Part shown: positions 44,349 to 53,984 of the stretch, in pieces
How positions within the stretch are numbered: position 1 is the stretch's first letter
Layout of the letters: every line of letters starts with the position of its first letter
NCBI RefSeq assembly: GCF_002848265.1
Contig: NZ_CP025422.1
Coordinates: 620,001 to 684,000 of the forward strand
Direction: 5' to 3'
DNA length: 64,000 nt
Source of the DNA: Zhihengliuella sp. ISTPL4
GTDB taxonomy: Bacteria; Actinomycetota; Actinomycetes; Actinomycetales; Microbacteriaceae
Program-made: the position numbers and the translations under genes
Notes under the pieces: model-generated
Database searches by the model: none
Seen by the model: only the letters and a program-made list of their open reading frames with translations
What the model was told of the DNA's origin: nothing

Positions 44349-47075
44349 TCAGCTTTCGCCGCCTGCGTTGCCGCTGGTGCCGGCGTTCACGTCGTGCAGG
44401 CGGTACTTCTCGATGGCCTGGGCAGACAGGCCGCGGTCGACCTTGCCTTCCTCAGCCAGTGCCTGCAGTGTGCGCACGACGATCGACGGTCCGTCGATCT
44501 TGAAGAAGCGGCGGGCTGCGGCGCGCGTGTCCGAGAAGCCGAAGCCGTCCGCGCCGAGCGTGGCGAAGCGGTTCGGGACCCACGGGCGGATCTGGTCCTG
44601 CACGGCGTGCATGAAGTCGCTGACCGCGACGACGGGACCTTCAGCGCCCTGGAGTTTCTGCGTGAGGTACGCGGTGCGCGGCTCCTCCTCCGGGTGGAGG
44701 AAGTTGTGCTCGTCGGCGGCGAGGCCGTCGCGGCGCAGCTCGGTCCACGAGGTGACCGACCACACGTCGGCGACGACACCCCAGTCCTTCTTCAGCAGCT
44801 CCTGCGCCTCGAGCGCCCACGGCAGACCGACGCCGGAAGCGAAGAGCTGGGCGCGGGGACCGTCGCCTTCGCCGACGGCGACGCGGTGGATGCCGCGGAC
44901 GATGCCGTCCACATCCACGTCGGCCGGCTCGGCGGGCTGCACCATCGGCTCGTTGTACACCGTGAGGTAGTACATGACGTTCGGGTCTTCGTGCTGCCCG
45001 CCGTACATCCGCTCGAGACCGGAGCGCATGATATGCGCGATCTCGTAGCCGTACGCGGGGTCGTAGGAGACCGTCGCGGGGTTGGTCGAGGAGAGCAGGT
45101 GGGAGTGGCCGTCGGCGTGCTGGAGGCCCTCACCCGTCAGAGTCGTGCGGCCGGCCGTGGCGCCGATGATGAAGCCGCGCGCCATCTGGTCGCCGGCGGC
45201 CCACTGGGCGTCGCCGGTGCGCTGGAAGCCGAACATCGAGTAGAAGATGTAGATCGGGATCAGCGGTTCGCCGTGCGTCGCGTACGACGTACCCGCGGCG
45301 GTGAACGCCGCGAGAGCGCCGGCCTCGTTGATGCCGACGTGGACGATCTGGCCCTGCGGGCTCTCCTTGTAGGCGAGCAGCAGTTCCCGGTCGACCGACG
45401 TGTAGTGCTGGCCGTTGGGGTTGTAGATCTTCGCGGTCGGGAAGTACGCGTCCATGCCGAAGGTGCGCGCCTCGTCGGGGATGATCGGCACGATCCGGTG
45501 GCCGAACTCCTTGGAGCGCAGCAGGTCCTTCAGCAGACGGACGAACGCCATGGTCGTGGCGATCTCCTGGGTGCCGGACCCCTTCTTCGGCAGCGCGTAG
45601 GCGTTCTCCTCGGGGAGGGAGAGTCCGACGTGCGTCGAACGGCGCTCCGGGAGGAAGCCGCCGAGAGCCTTGCGGCGCTCGAGCATGTACTGGATCGTCT
45701 CGTCCTGCGGTCCCGGGTTGTAGTACGGGGGCAGGTACGGGTTCTCCTCGAGCTGCGCGTCCGTGATCGGGATGTGCATCGCGTCGCGGAACGTCTTGAG
45801 GTTGTCCAGCGTCATCTTCTTCATCTGGTGGGTCGCGTTGCGGCCCTCGAACTGCGGGCCGAGTCCGTAGCCCTTGACGGTCTTCGCGAGGATGACGGTC
45901 GGCTTGCCCTTGTGCTCGGTCGCGGCCTTGAACGCGGCGTAGACCTTGCGGTAGTCGTGGCCACCGCGCTTGAGGTTCCAGATGTCGTCGTCGGAGTAGT
46001 CCTTGACGAGCGCGGCGGCGCGCTCATCGCGGCCGAAGAAGTGCTCGCGGATGTACGCGCCGGACTCGGCCTTGTACGTCTGGTAGTCCCCGTCGGGGGT
46101 GACGTTCATGAGGTTGAGCAGCGCGCCCTCGGTGTCCCGGGCGAGCAGGTCGTCCCACTCGCGGCCCCAGACCACCTTGATGACGTTCCAGCCCGCGCCG
46201 CGGAAGAACGACTCGAGCTCCTGGACGATCTTGCCGTTGCCGCGCACCGGGCCGTCGAGACGCTGCAGGTTGCAGTTCACGACGAAGGTGAGGTTGTCGA
46301 GGCCCTCGTTCGCCGCGACCTGGAGCTGCCCGCGGCTCTCGACCTCGTCCATCTCGCCGTCGCCGAGGAACGCCCAGACGTGCGACTGCGAGGTGTCCTT
46401 GATGCCGCGGTTCTCGAGGTACTTGTTCGACATCGCCTGGTAGATGGCGTTGATCGGGCCGAGACCCATCGACACCGTCGGGAACTGCCAGTACTCCGGC
46501 ATCAGGCGCGGGTGCGGGTACGACGGGATGCCGTTCGGCGCGTGCGACTTCTCCTGGCGGAAACCGTCCAGCTGGTCCTCGGTCAGGCGACCCTCGAGGA
46601 ACGAGCGGGCGTAGGTGCCGGGGGAGGCGTGGCCCTGGATGAAGATCTGGTCGGCGCCACCCGGGTGGTCCGCGCCCTTGAAGAAGTGGTTGAAGCCCAC
46701 CTCGTACAGCGCCGCGGAGGACGCGTAGGTCGAGATATGACCGCCGACGCCGATGCCGGGGCGCTGGGCGCGGTGCACCGTGATGGCGGCGTTCCAGCGG
46801 ATCCAGGCGCGGTAGCGGCGCTCGATCTCCTCGTCGCCGGGGAACTCCGGCTCATTCTCCGGGGCGATGGTGTTGATGTAGTCGGTGGTCGGAACCATCG
46901 GCACGTTCAGGTGCAGTTCCTTGGAGCGCTTGAGCAGGCTGAGCATGATCTCGCGCCCGCGGCCGTGGCCCTTGGCATCCACCAGCTCGTCGAGCGACTG
47001 CTGCCACTCACCGGTCTCTTCCGGATCGCTGTCGAGGGGGCCCTGAGAGTACGGATCCTGATCGTGGACGGTCAC
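44349..47075 (-). CDS. aceE: Pyruvate dehydrogenase E1, homodimeric
   Basis: Thiamine-diphosphate E1 component that decarboxylates pyruvate for acetyl-CoA synthesis. About 908 residues, the homodimeric AceE type. [14 protein letters not shown] near residue 240 is the cofactor motif, and [19 protein letters not shown] near 109 is the substrate region. I choose GTG 47075 because AAAGG lies seven bases before it; a TTG at 47093 is also in frame. It lies directly upstream of fasR, so acetyl-CoA production and fatty-acid initiation may be transcribed together. E2 and E3 are not in the window. Confidence 0.95.
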   Translation of the reverse strand: MTVHDQDPYSQGPLDSDPEETGEWQQSLDELVDAKGHGRGREIMLSLLKRSKELHLNVPMVPTTDYINTIAPENEPEFPGDEEIERRYRAWIRWNAAITVHRAQRPGIGVGGHISTYASSAALYEVGFNHFFKGADHPGGADQIFIQGHASPGTYARSFLEGRLTEDQLDGFRQEKSHAPNGIPSYPHPRLMPEYWQFPTVSMGLGPINAIYQAMSNKYLENRGIKDTSQSHVWAFLGDGEMDEVESRGQLQVAANEGLDNLTFVVNCNLQRLDGPVRGNGKIVQELESFFRGAGWNVIKVVWGREWDDLLARDTEGALLNLMNVTPDGDYQTYKAESGAYIREHFFGRDERAAALVKDYSDDDIWNLKRGGHDYRKVYAAFKAATEHKGKPTVILAKTVKGYGLGPQFEGRNATHQMKKMTLDNLKTFRDAMHIPITDAQLEENPYLPPYYNPGPQDETIQYMLERRKALGGFLPERRSTHVGLSLPEENAYALPKKGSGTQEIATTMAFVRLLKDLLRSKEFGHRIVPIIPDEARTFGMDAYFPTAKIYNPNGQHYTSVDRELLLAYKESPQGQIVHVGINEAGALAAFTAAGTSYATHGEPLIPIYIFYSMFGFQRTGDAQWAAGDQMARGFIIGATAGRTTLTGEGLQHADGHSHLLSSTNPATVSYDPAYGYEIAHIMRSGLERMYGGQHEDPNVMYYLTVYNEPMVQPAEPADVDVDGIVRGIHRVAVGEGDGPRAQLFASGVGLPWALEAQELLKKDWGVVADVWSVTSWTELRRDGLAADEHNFLHPEEEPRTAYLTQKLQGAEGPVVAVSDFMHAVQDQIRPWVPNRFATLGADGFGFSDTRAAARRFFKIDGPSIVVRTLQALAEEGKVDRGLSAQAIEKYRLHDVNAGTSGNAGGES

Positions 47076-47228
47076 GGGGGAACCTTTCGTCAAGCTGGCA
47101 GGTCATGCCAAGGAAACGGGAAGCGACACGGGCAGCCTTGTCGGCCGTGCACAACGCGCGCCGACCTCAGCCTATCCCCCTTCCACGACACAGGTGCGCA
47201 TCCGCGCCCGGATAGACTGAGCGCACCA

Positions 47229-47301
47229 GGGCCTTTAGCTCAGCTGGTAGAGCGCCACGTTTACACCGTGGATGTCGTCGGTTCGATCCCGGCAGGGCCC
47301 A
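47229..47301 (+). tRNA. tRNA-Val (anticodon TAC)
   Basis: A 73-nt cloverleaf: acceptor GGGCCTT pairs with AGGGCCC, D-arm TAGCTCAGCTGGTAGAGC, anticodon stem CCACG/CGTGG around loop TTTACAC (anticodon TAC), T-arm GGTTCGATCC. CCA is not encoded. TAGACT at 47213-47218 is a plausible -10 element, the same hexamer as before rnpB. Confidence 0.96.
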
Positions 47302-47405
47302 CATCGATTCTCACCTCCTCCGCAGTGGAGCACCCTTGTCCTCGCGGCGCGCGCTGGATAAGGTGCAGCCATCCTTCGGGGGGACACGAGGAGGCGGGTC
47401 GTGTG

Positions 47406-48092
47406 ATGGGTTCGGCGGGATCGGAGAGGCGTCAGGCAGGTGGCCCCGCGCGCGCCGTGGGCGCGCCGGTGCGGGTCGCCCTCTTCACGACGCGGGACAT
47501 GATCTGGCGGGGGTTGCGATCGATCCTGATGGACTCCGAGGATCTGCAGCTCGTCGAGGATCCCCTCTCCGGCTTCGAAGCAGGCCCCAGCCGTCCTGCG
47601 GACGTGATGATCATCGACGCCGGCGGGGAGCCCGGCACCGCCCTGGAAGGCGCGCGACGGCTGCGCCGCCAGGACCCGCGGCTTCCCGCCGTGATCCTCG
47701 GGCATGACGTCGGTGAGGCGCGCGCGGCGGGACGGGGAGCTCACGCCTACCTCCTCGACAATGCGCCGCCGACGCTGATCCGCGGGATCATCCGCGAGGC
47801 GGCCGGCCGCTCGTCGACGGCCGGCCTGACCGATCCGGAGGACCGGTCGGAGCAGGAAGCGCAGTTGACCCTCCGGGAGGCGCAGGTTCTCGGGCTCATC
47901 GCCGAAGGTCTCACGAACCGCGAGATCGGGCAGCGGCTGGGCCTCGCCGTCAAGACGGTGAAGAACTACAGCACCTCGCTCTTCGCCAAGCTCCACGTCG
48001 AGCATCGCACGCAGGCGGTGATCTACCGGCTCTCGGGTCATCGCGGTGTGGTCGGTTCCGTCGGCGAGCGCACCGAGTCCGACGGGACCTAG
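47406..48092 (+). CDS. LuxR-type regulator with atypical receiver domain
   Basis: A 228-residue regulator: N-terminal receiver-like domain and C-terminal LuxR helix-turn-helix (LTLREAQVLGLIAEGLTNREIGQRL in two parts). The expected acidic pair at the end of beta-1 is missing (VALFTTRDM), although an aspartate remains at the phospho-acceptor place (MIIDAGGEP). This suggests phosphorylation-independent control. No kinase is adjacent. GAGGAGG lies upstream of ATG 47406, and GTG 47403 is equally possible. The next gene encodes a surface adhesin, which could be a target. Confidence 0.82.
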   Translation: MGSAGSERRQAGGPARAVGAPVRVALFTTRDMIWRGLRSILMDSEDLQLVEDPLSGFEAGPSRPADVMIIDAGGEPGTALEGARRLRRQDPRLPAVILGHDVGEARAAGRGAHAYLLDNAPPTLIRGIIREAAGRSSTAGLTDPEDRSEQEAQLTLREAQVLGLIAEGLTNREIGQRLGLAVKTVKNYSTSLFAKLHVEHRTQAVIYRLSGHRGVVGSVGERTESDGT

Positions 48093-48178
48093 GACCCTGG
48101 TGAGGACCCCACGAGCACGGGAAGGTGTCGTCATCCACAGCATCGGTCCTCCGAGGACGAGGCGAGAGGGGATGTCCG

Positions 48179-50251
48179 ATGGTCTTCTTCGGCAGCACGC
48201 GCGCACACGCCACGGAACGGCGGCCGTCTCCGCGAGGCGGGATCCTCGGTGGAGGCGGCATTCTCGTGGCTCTGCTGCTCGCCTTCGGCGCCGTGCAACC
48301 CGCGCAGGCCAATCTCGACACAGAGAACCCCACGGTGGAGACCGAGGTCGGCCCCAATACGGAGATCCGGATCACCTCGCTCGGCGCGGGGCTGACGCTC
48401 ACAGGCCTTCAGCCGGCGACGCCCATCTCCCAGGACCCGCTCGCTCCCTACCCGGCCGCGGACCCTGCGGGATTCGTCGCCACCAGTACCTATGCCGGAA
48501 TCATCAACGCCGTCAGTCTGTCCGATCCCTCTCTCGTCGCAGAGATGTACTGCATCAACCTCCGGGTCGAGACCTACATCGGGATCGGCTACGAGTCGGG
48601 AACGTGGGACGAGTCGAACGTGCCCAATGTCGACTACGTGGCGTACATCCTCAACAACTATCACCCCACGACGTCGGAGCCGAGCGGCCTGCCGGTCGCG
48701 CAACGGGCAGCCGCCGTGCAGTCCGCCATCTGGTACTTCACCGACGGTTTCGTCGTCGCGAACACTCCGGCGAACGCCGCCGTGCGGGCCGCGACCGCAG
48801 CGATCGTGCAGGATGCGCAGATCAACGGACCCGTCGTGGAGCCGCCGCAGCCGGTGGTCGAGGTGACTCCGGCCCTCGCGACGGCTCCGACAGACGACGC
48901 GGCGGGGCCGTTCACGGTGACGGCCGAAGGGGCCGCGGAGGTGACGGTCTCCGTTCCGTCCGGCTTCACGATGCACGACAGTGCGACCTCGACGACGCCG
49001 TTGCCCAACCCGTCGACCGTCGCGCCAGGAAGCCAGATCTGGCTGCGGAGCGAGACCGAGGAGGCGAGCGCCGGGACTCTCAGCGCGCGAGCCGCGGTCA
49101 CGGTGCAGCGTGGGTCCGTGTACCTCTACGACGGGAACAGCCCGGATTACGCGGACGCTCAGCGCCTCATCCTCGCCGACACCACCGAGCTGGACGCGGT
49201 GGCCTCGGCGGCGGCGGAGTTCTTCGCTGCCGGCTCCCTCCGGATCGACAAGACGTTCGCCGGCGAAGCGGTCGGATCGCAGGGACCCATCCAGCTCGCG
49301 GTGGACTGCGGCGAGGCGGGCACGTTCGCCTATGACATCGCGGCGGGGGAGACCGAGGCACAGAGCTTCACCGTCGAGGACCTGCCGTTGGGAACGTCGT
49401 GCACGGTGAACGAGCCGCTCACCGGCGAGACCGCCACCGTCATCGCCACGAACAATCTCCCGCAGACGACGGCCGTCACCGCGGAGGGCGCTGTCGTGAC
49501 CGCTCTCAACACCCTCACCTTCCAGCCCGGCTCCCTGCGGGTGGTGAAGACCCTCGCCGGCGCGGCAGCGGGGGCCCAGGAGGCGATCACCCTCACCGTC
49601 GATTGCGGCGAGGCCGTGCAGGAGACGATCAGCATCCCGGCGGGCAGCGCTGCGGGGGAGTATGCGCAGACCTATTCCGACCTCCCGGCCGGAACGGCGT
49701 GTGTGGTGACCGAGACCGCGTCGGGTGAGACCGCGGAGGTCGCTGTCGAGCCGTCTGCACCGGTGGACGTGGAGATCCTGCCCGCCGCCACTGTGGATGC
49801 CGTTCTCCTGAACTCCATCACCTATCGGCCGGGGGAGTTGCGCGTGGTGAAGTCCATCACGGGCACCGGGGCCGGCGCACAGGACGCGATCGTCCTCTCG
49901 ATCGACTGCGGGAGCGCGCTGAACGAGACGTTCACGATTCCGGCGCGATCATCCGCGGGCGAGTACACCCAGACCTTCGGCCCCCTTCCTGCCGGCACCG
50001 CGTGCACGGTGACCGAGACGGAGATTGGATCCGCAACGGGTGTCCAGGTCGACGCGGATGGGCCGGTCACCGTCACCGTTCCGGCCGGTGCCGCTATCGA
50101 CGCCGTTCTCGCGAACGAGGTGACGGCGATGTCCGCGGCGGGGCTCGCGTCCACCGGTGGTCAGTGGAGACTCGACATCCTGCTCCTCGGAGTCGGCACG
50201 GTGCTGCTGGGGGTGTGGGTCGTCGCCCGCCGGCGCCGGATCGTGACCTGA
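48179..50251 (+). CDS. Thioester-domain surface adhesin with LAXTG anchor
   Basis: A 690-residue secreted protein. A signal peptide ends near residue 44 (PAQA). Residues 95-220 form a thioester domain: C125 (EMYCINL) and Q181 (VQSAIWYFTDGF) would form the Cys-Gln thioester that lets adhesins bond covalently to host or other surface amines. Three repeated DUF5979-type beta domains follow, each opening with GSLR or GELR and V-K. The C-terminus has LASTG, a membrane helix and RRRR: a LAXTG signal typical of class E sortases. ATG 48179 is nine bases after GAGAGGGG. Confidence 0.9.
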   Translation: MVFFGSTRAHATERRPSPRGGILGGGGILVALLLAFGAVQPAQANLDTENPTVETEVGPNTEIRITSLGAGLTLTGLQPATPISQDPLAPYPAADPAGFVATSTYAGIINAVSLSDPSLVAEMYCINLRVETYIGIGYESGTWDESNVPNVDYVAYILNNYHPTTSEPSGLPVAQRAAAVQSAIWYFTDGFVVANTPANAAVRAATAAIVQDAQINGPVVEPPQPVVEVTPALATAPTDDAAGPFTVTAEGAAEVTVSVPSGFTMHDSATSTTPLPNPSTVAPGSQIWLRSETEEASAGTLSARAAVTVQRGSVYLYDGNSPDYADAQRLILADTTELDAVASAAAEFFAAGSLRIDKTFAGEAVGSQGPIQLAVDCGEAGTFAYDIAAGETEAQSFTVEDLPLGTSCTVNEPLTGETATVIATNNLPQTTAVTAEGAVVTALNTLTFQPGSLRVVKTLAGAAAGAQEAITLTVDCGEAVQETISIPAGSAAGEYAQTYSDLPAGTACVVTETASGETAEVAVEPSAPVDVEILPAATVDAVLLNSITYRPGELRVVKSITGTGAGAQDAIVLSIDCGSALNETFTIPARSSAGEYTQTFGPLPAGTACTVTETEIGSATGVQVDADGPVTVTVPAGAAIDAVLANEVTAMSAAGLASTGGQWRLDILLLGVGTVLLGVWVVARRRRIVT

Positions 50252-50339
50252 GTCCTGCGGCGAGCGCGCTACGATCGGGGCAGTCCGCCGCGACCGTCCT
50301 GCACCCGAGGACTGCGGCACGACCGGATCAGGAGCGGCA

Positions 50340-51227
50340 ATGGCGCGACGCATCGTCATCAGCGGGGCATCGGGACTCATCGGGTCCGCGCTCGCCGCGT
50401 CCCTGCAGGCGGACGGGGTCGAGGTGAGCACCCTGGTCCGGCGGACCCCGCAGGCGGAGGGCGAGATCGAATGGGCTCCGGGGGAGGCGCCGCTGGATCC
50501 CGATGCACTCGACGGGGCGGAGGCCGTCGTCGCCCTGGGCGGTGCGAGCGTCGGACGCCTGCCGTGGACCCGTGGGTATCGCCGCCAGCTGGTCGAATCG
50601 CGGCTCGACGCGACGAACACCCTCACCACCGCCCTGCGTGCCCTGCGCACCGACGCGCCGGCCTTCCTCTCGGCCTCCGCCGTCGGCTACTACGGTTCGG
50701 CGCCGGGCGAGGTGCTCACCGAGCACTCCGGCCCCGGGAGCACCTTCCTCGCCGACCTCACCGTGCGCTGGGAGACGGCGGCGCGACGGGCCGAAGACCA
50801 TACCCGGGTCGCCCTGCTGCGGACGGCACCGGTGATTCACCGCCGGGGCGTGCTCCGGCCGATGATCACGCTGACGAAGCTCGGCGTTGCCGGCCCCTTG
50901 GGGCCGGGCACGCAGATCTGGCCGTGGGTCTCGTTGGACGACGAGGTGCGCGGCATCCGCCATGTCCTCGATGAGAAGCTCGCGGGTCCCGTCAATCTCA
51001 CCGGACCGACGCGGGCGTCGGCGAACGACATCGGCCGCGCGCTCGCGCAGCGGATGCACCGTCCGTTCTGGCTGCCCGCTCCGCGGTGGGCGCTGCGTCT
51101 CGCCCTCGGCGACGCCGCCGACTCATTGCTCCTCCCGGATGCCGATGTGCGGCCCGAGGCTCTCCAGCAGTCCGGATTCCGGTTCACCCATCGCACAGCA
51201 GCCGAAGCGGTCGCCGCCGCGATCTGA
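50340..51227 (+). CDS. TIGR01777-family NAD(P)-dependent epimerase/oxidoreductase
   Basis: Extended SDR of 295 residues in the TIGR01777 (YfcH/SDR39U1) family. The cofactor loop is ISGASGLIGSALAASL near residue 7; the family marker YYGSAPGE near 118 and the C-terminal DUF1731 segment (PALQQSGF-like PEALQQSGFRF) are present. The reaction is not established. AGGAG lies just before ATG 50340. Confidence 0.87.
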   Translation: MARRIVISGASGLIGSALAASLQADGVEVSTLVRRTPQAEGEIEWAPGEAPLDPDALDGAEAVVALGGASVGRLPWTRGYRRQLVESRLDATNTLTTALRALRTDAPAFLSASAVGYYGSAPGEVLTEHSGPGSTFLADLTVRWETAARRAEDHTRVALLRTAPVIHRRGVLRPMITLTKLGVAGPLGPGTQIWPWVSLDDEVRGIRHVLDEKLAGPVNLTGPTRASANDIGRALAQRMHRPFWLPAPRWALRLALGDAADSLLLPDADVRPEALQQSGFRFTHRTAAEAVAAAI

Positions 51228-51291
51228 CGAGCCGGCGATTCTCCCGGCGAGACCCCTGCCGTCACGGCGCCCGCGCTGTCAGGATGGGCGC

Positions 51292-52245
51292 ATGGAGATC
51301 ATCGAGAATTCGAAGCTCACCGTCGTCGGCGCGGGAAGTGTCGGATCCAGCGTCGCCTACGCGGCGCTCATCCGCGGCTCGGCCCGCCACGTCGCCCTCT
51401 ACGACATCGCGACCGAGAAGGCCGAGGCCGAGGTGCTGGACCTCGCGCACGGCACGCAGTTCACCGGCAGCAGCGACATCATCGGCGGCAGCGACATCTC
51501 CGTGGCGGCGGGCTCCCACGTCGTGGTGATCACCGCGGGGGCGAAGCAGAACCCCGGACAGACCCGCACCGAACTCGCCGGAGTGAACGCCGGGATCATC
51601 CGGCGCATGATGCCGGAACTCCTCGCGGTCGCGCCGAACGCCGTCTACGTCATCGTCACGAACCCGTGCGACGTGCTCACGGTCATCGCGCAGCAGGAGA
51701 CGGGGCTTCCCGCGGAGCGCATCTTCGCCTCCGGCACGGTCCTCGACACATCCCGGCTGCGCTGGAAGCTGGGAGAGCGGGCGGGCGTGTCCACGGCGAG
51801 CGTGCACGCCCACATCATCGGTGAGCACGGCGACACCGAGTTCCCGCTCTGGTCGCGGGCCACGATCGGCACCGTCCCGATCCTGGACTGGGAGACGCCG
51901 GGGCACCCGCGCTTCACTCTGGAGGAGCTGGACGAGATCGCCGTCGACGTCCGTGACGCCGCTTACAAGGTGATCCAGGGGAAGGGCGCCACGAACTACG
52001 CGATCGGGCTCTCCAGTGCGCGCATCGTGGAGGCGATCCTCCGGGACGAGCATGCGGTGATGCCGGTGAGCACGGTGCTCCACGACTTCCACGGGATCGA
52101 TGGTGTCGCCCTGTCCGTGCCGTCGATCGTCAGCGCCGCCGGCGCGGTGCCGATCCGCACGACCGCATTCTCGGATCGGGAGCTCGGACTGCTGCGGCAG
52201 TCCGCCGACGCGCTCACCGCGGTCGCCGCATCCCTGCAGGGGTGA
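51292..52245 (+). CDS. ldh: L-lactate dehydrogenase
   Basis: NAD-dependent L-lactate dehydrogenase, 317 residues. The Rossmann motif VGAGSVGSSVAYA lies near residue 11, substrate arginines in NPGQTRTEL and near VTNPCDVLT, and the catalytic histidine in IGEHGDTEFPLW near 180. CAGGAT lies six bases before ATG 51292 and there is no ribosome site, so the message is likely leaderless. A hairpin terminator follows and is shared with the convergent SDR pseudogene. Confidence 0.93.
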   Translation: MEIIENSKLTVVGAGSVGSSVAYAALIRGSARHVALYDIATEKAEAEVLDLAHGTQFTGSSDIIGGSDISVAAGSHVVVITAGAKQNPGQTRTELAGVNAGIIRRMMPELLAVAPNAVYVIVTNPCDVLTVIAQQETGLPAERIFASGTVLDTSRLRWKLGERAGVSTASVHAHIIGEHGDTEFPLWSRATIGTVPILDWETPGHPRFTLEELDEIAVDVRDAAYKVIQGKGATNYAIGLSSARIVEAILRDEHAVMPVSTVLHDFHGIDGVALSVPSIVSAAGAVPIRTTAFSDRELGLLRQSADALTAVAASLQG

Positions 52246-52249
52246 CGGT

Positions 52250-52273
52250 GGTGGGGCGGTCAGCCGCCCCACC
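52250..52273. terminator. Terminator between ldh and SDR
   Basis: Perfect 10-bp stem GGTGGGGCGG (52250-52259) with CCGCCCCACC (52264-52273), loop TCAG, between convergent genes. Confidence 0.8.
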
Positions 52274-52277
52274 GTGC

Positions 52278-53037
52278 TCACCGGCCGTGCGGATCCGTGC
52301 GGTTGAGCACCGCGACGACCTCGTCGTAGTCGCCTCGCGCCTCGCCGTAGCGGAGGAACTTCACCCGCTCGACCTGGATCTCCGTCGCGTCGGGCTGGGT
52401 CTCGAGGAGGGTCATGACCTCGTCGACGAACGCATCGAGGGGCAGAGCGGCCTCGTTCTCCGCATGCCCGGGCATGAGATCCGTGCGCACGGCGGGCGGT
52501 TCGAGCTCCTGGACCGCCACGGTGGTCCCTGCGAGCTGGAGCCGGAGCGACTCGCTGAGCATGTGGATCGCCGCTTTGCTCCCGTTGTAGGTGGGCGTGG
52601 CCCTCAGGGGCGCGAAGGCCAGACCGGAGGAGACGGTCATGATGGTCGCCGCGGGCTGCGCGAGAAGGTGCTCGACGAAGGCCGCGATGAGGCGGATCGG
52701 ACCGAGGATGTTCGTCGTGACGGTCTCCTCGGCGGTGGAGAGGAAGCCGGCCGGCGTGGTCCAGTCCTCCGCCCGCATGATGCCCGCCATCGTGATCAGC
52801 ACGTTCAGCGTCGGGTGGGCGGCGAGGACCACGGCGGCTGCCTCGTCGATGCTCGCCGGTTCCGCGGTGTCGATGCGGACGGTGCGGAGTTCGGGATGCT
52901 CGGCGGCGATCGCGGCCAGCCGCTCCTCGCGGCGCCCGCCGACGATCACGGTGTTGCCGCGCATTTGCAGCCGCAAGGCCAGCGCCAATTCCGCTCGTCG
53001 CGCCGGGGATGAAGATGGTGTTTCCGGTGATGTCCAT
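52278..53037 (-). pseudogene. Short-chain dehydrogenase (DltE-like), frameshifted
   Basis: The reading frame is broken. The N-terminus MDITGNTIFIPGATSGIG is encoded from ATG 53037 in one frame, and the rest (LALRLQMRGNTVIVGGRR onwards, with the Y-X3-K in YNGSKAAI) in another; the switch lies near 52985-52992. Intact relatives read SGIGLALALRLQ, so about five bases are missing right after the Gly-rich NAD loop. Otherwise the gene is full length, with all other SDR motifs intact. It is either a recent pseudogene or a sequencing error. The neighbouring MmyB-type regulator is its likely controller. Confidence 0.85.
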
Positions 53038-53137
53038 GGCCTCAGCCTCGACGCTGCGTCGGCGCCGTTCCAGAGACGGCTGATCGGGGGATCGGCGGTC
53101 CCTGGATCCCCTCCCGCGTCCGGGGCATACTGCACGG

Positions 53138-53974
53138 ATGGATCGCGATGCCCTGGCCGACTTCCTCCTGCGCCGTCGGGAGGCGCTGCGCCCTGCCGAC
53201 GTGGGCCTGCCGGAGGGGCCGCGTCGCCGGACGGCCGGGCTGCGCCGGGAGGAGGTCGCGCAGCTGGCGACCATGTCGACGGACTACTACACGCGGCTGG
53301 AGCAGCGCCGGGGCCCGCAGCCGAGCGCCCAGATCCTCGCCGCCCTCGCCCGCGCGCTGCGGCTGTCCTCGGACGAGCGTGACTACCTCTACCGGCTCAG
53401 CGGGCTCAGCGCTCCCGATCGGGCGGTGATCACCGACTACGTCCGTCCCGGCATCCTCCGCGTGCTCGACCGTCTGCACGACACCCCGGCGTTCGTGGTC
53501 TCGGCTCTCGACGAGGTGCTGGTGCAGAACGACGCCTCACGGGCGCTGATCGGAGACGCGAGCGGTCTGACCGGGCTCGACCGGAGCGGCATCCATCGCT
53601 GGTTCGCGCGACCGGAGGAGGAACGGCGTCGGTACCGGGAGGTCGATCACCCCCGGCAGTCACGGGCGCTGGTGGCGGCGTTGCGCGCGGCGTACGGCAC
53701 CATGGGCGCGCGGTCACGGGCGGGGGAGATCGTGGCGGATCTGTCGGAACGGAGCTCCGAGTTCGTGCGGCTCTGGGCGGCCCACGAGGTCGCCCGTCGC
53801 TTCGAGCAGCACAAGGTGATCGTGCATCAGGAACTGGGGGAGATCGAGGTGGACTGCCAGGCGCTGTTCACGGAGGACGAGTCGCAGGCGCTCATCGTCC
53901 TGACGGCGCAGCCCGGGAGCGAGGCGGCCGGGAAGCTGGAGTTCCTGCGCGTGCTCGGCACGCAGAGCGTCTGA
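53138..53974 (+). CDS. XRE-family regulator with MmyB-like ligand domain
   Basis: A 278-residue transcriptional regulator: N-terminal helix-turn-helix (TAGLRREEVAQLATMSTDYYTRLEQ, in two parts near residues 31-55) and a C-terminal MmyB-like PAS-type domain that binds fatty-acid-like ligands in characterised members. It is divergent from the SDR, the standard pairing for this family. CATACT lies six bases before ATG 53138 (leaderless layout). Confidence 0.88.
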   Translation: MDRDALADFLLRRREALRPADVGLPEGPRRRTAGLRREEVAQLATMSTDYYTRLEQRRGPQPSAQILAALARALRLSSDERDYLYRLSGLSAPDRAVITDYVRPGILRVLDRLHDTPAFVVSALDEVLVQNDASRALIGDASGLTGLDRSGIHRWFARPEEERRRYREVDHPRQSRALVAALRAAYGTMGARSRAGEIVADLSERSSEFVRLWAAHEVARRFEQHKVIVHQELGEIEVDCQALFTEDESQALIVLTAQPGSEAAGKLEFLRVLGTQSV

Positions 53975-53984
53975 GCCCTCGCGC

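Noticed and set aside
44214..47405. A 1292-codon plus-strand frame that runs through aceE and the tRNA into the LuxR gene
   Set aside because: Only the part after ATG 47406 is protein-like; the rest is antisense of aceE, and it crosses the tRNA-Val gene.
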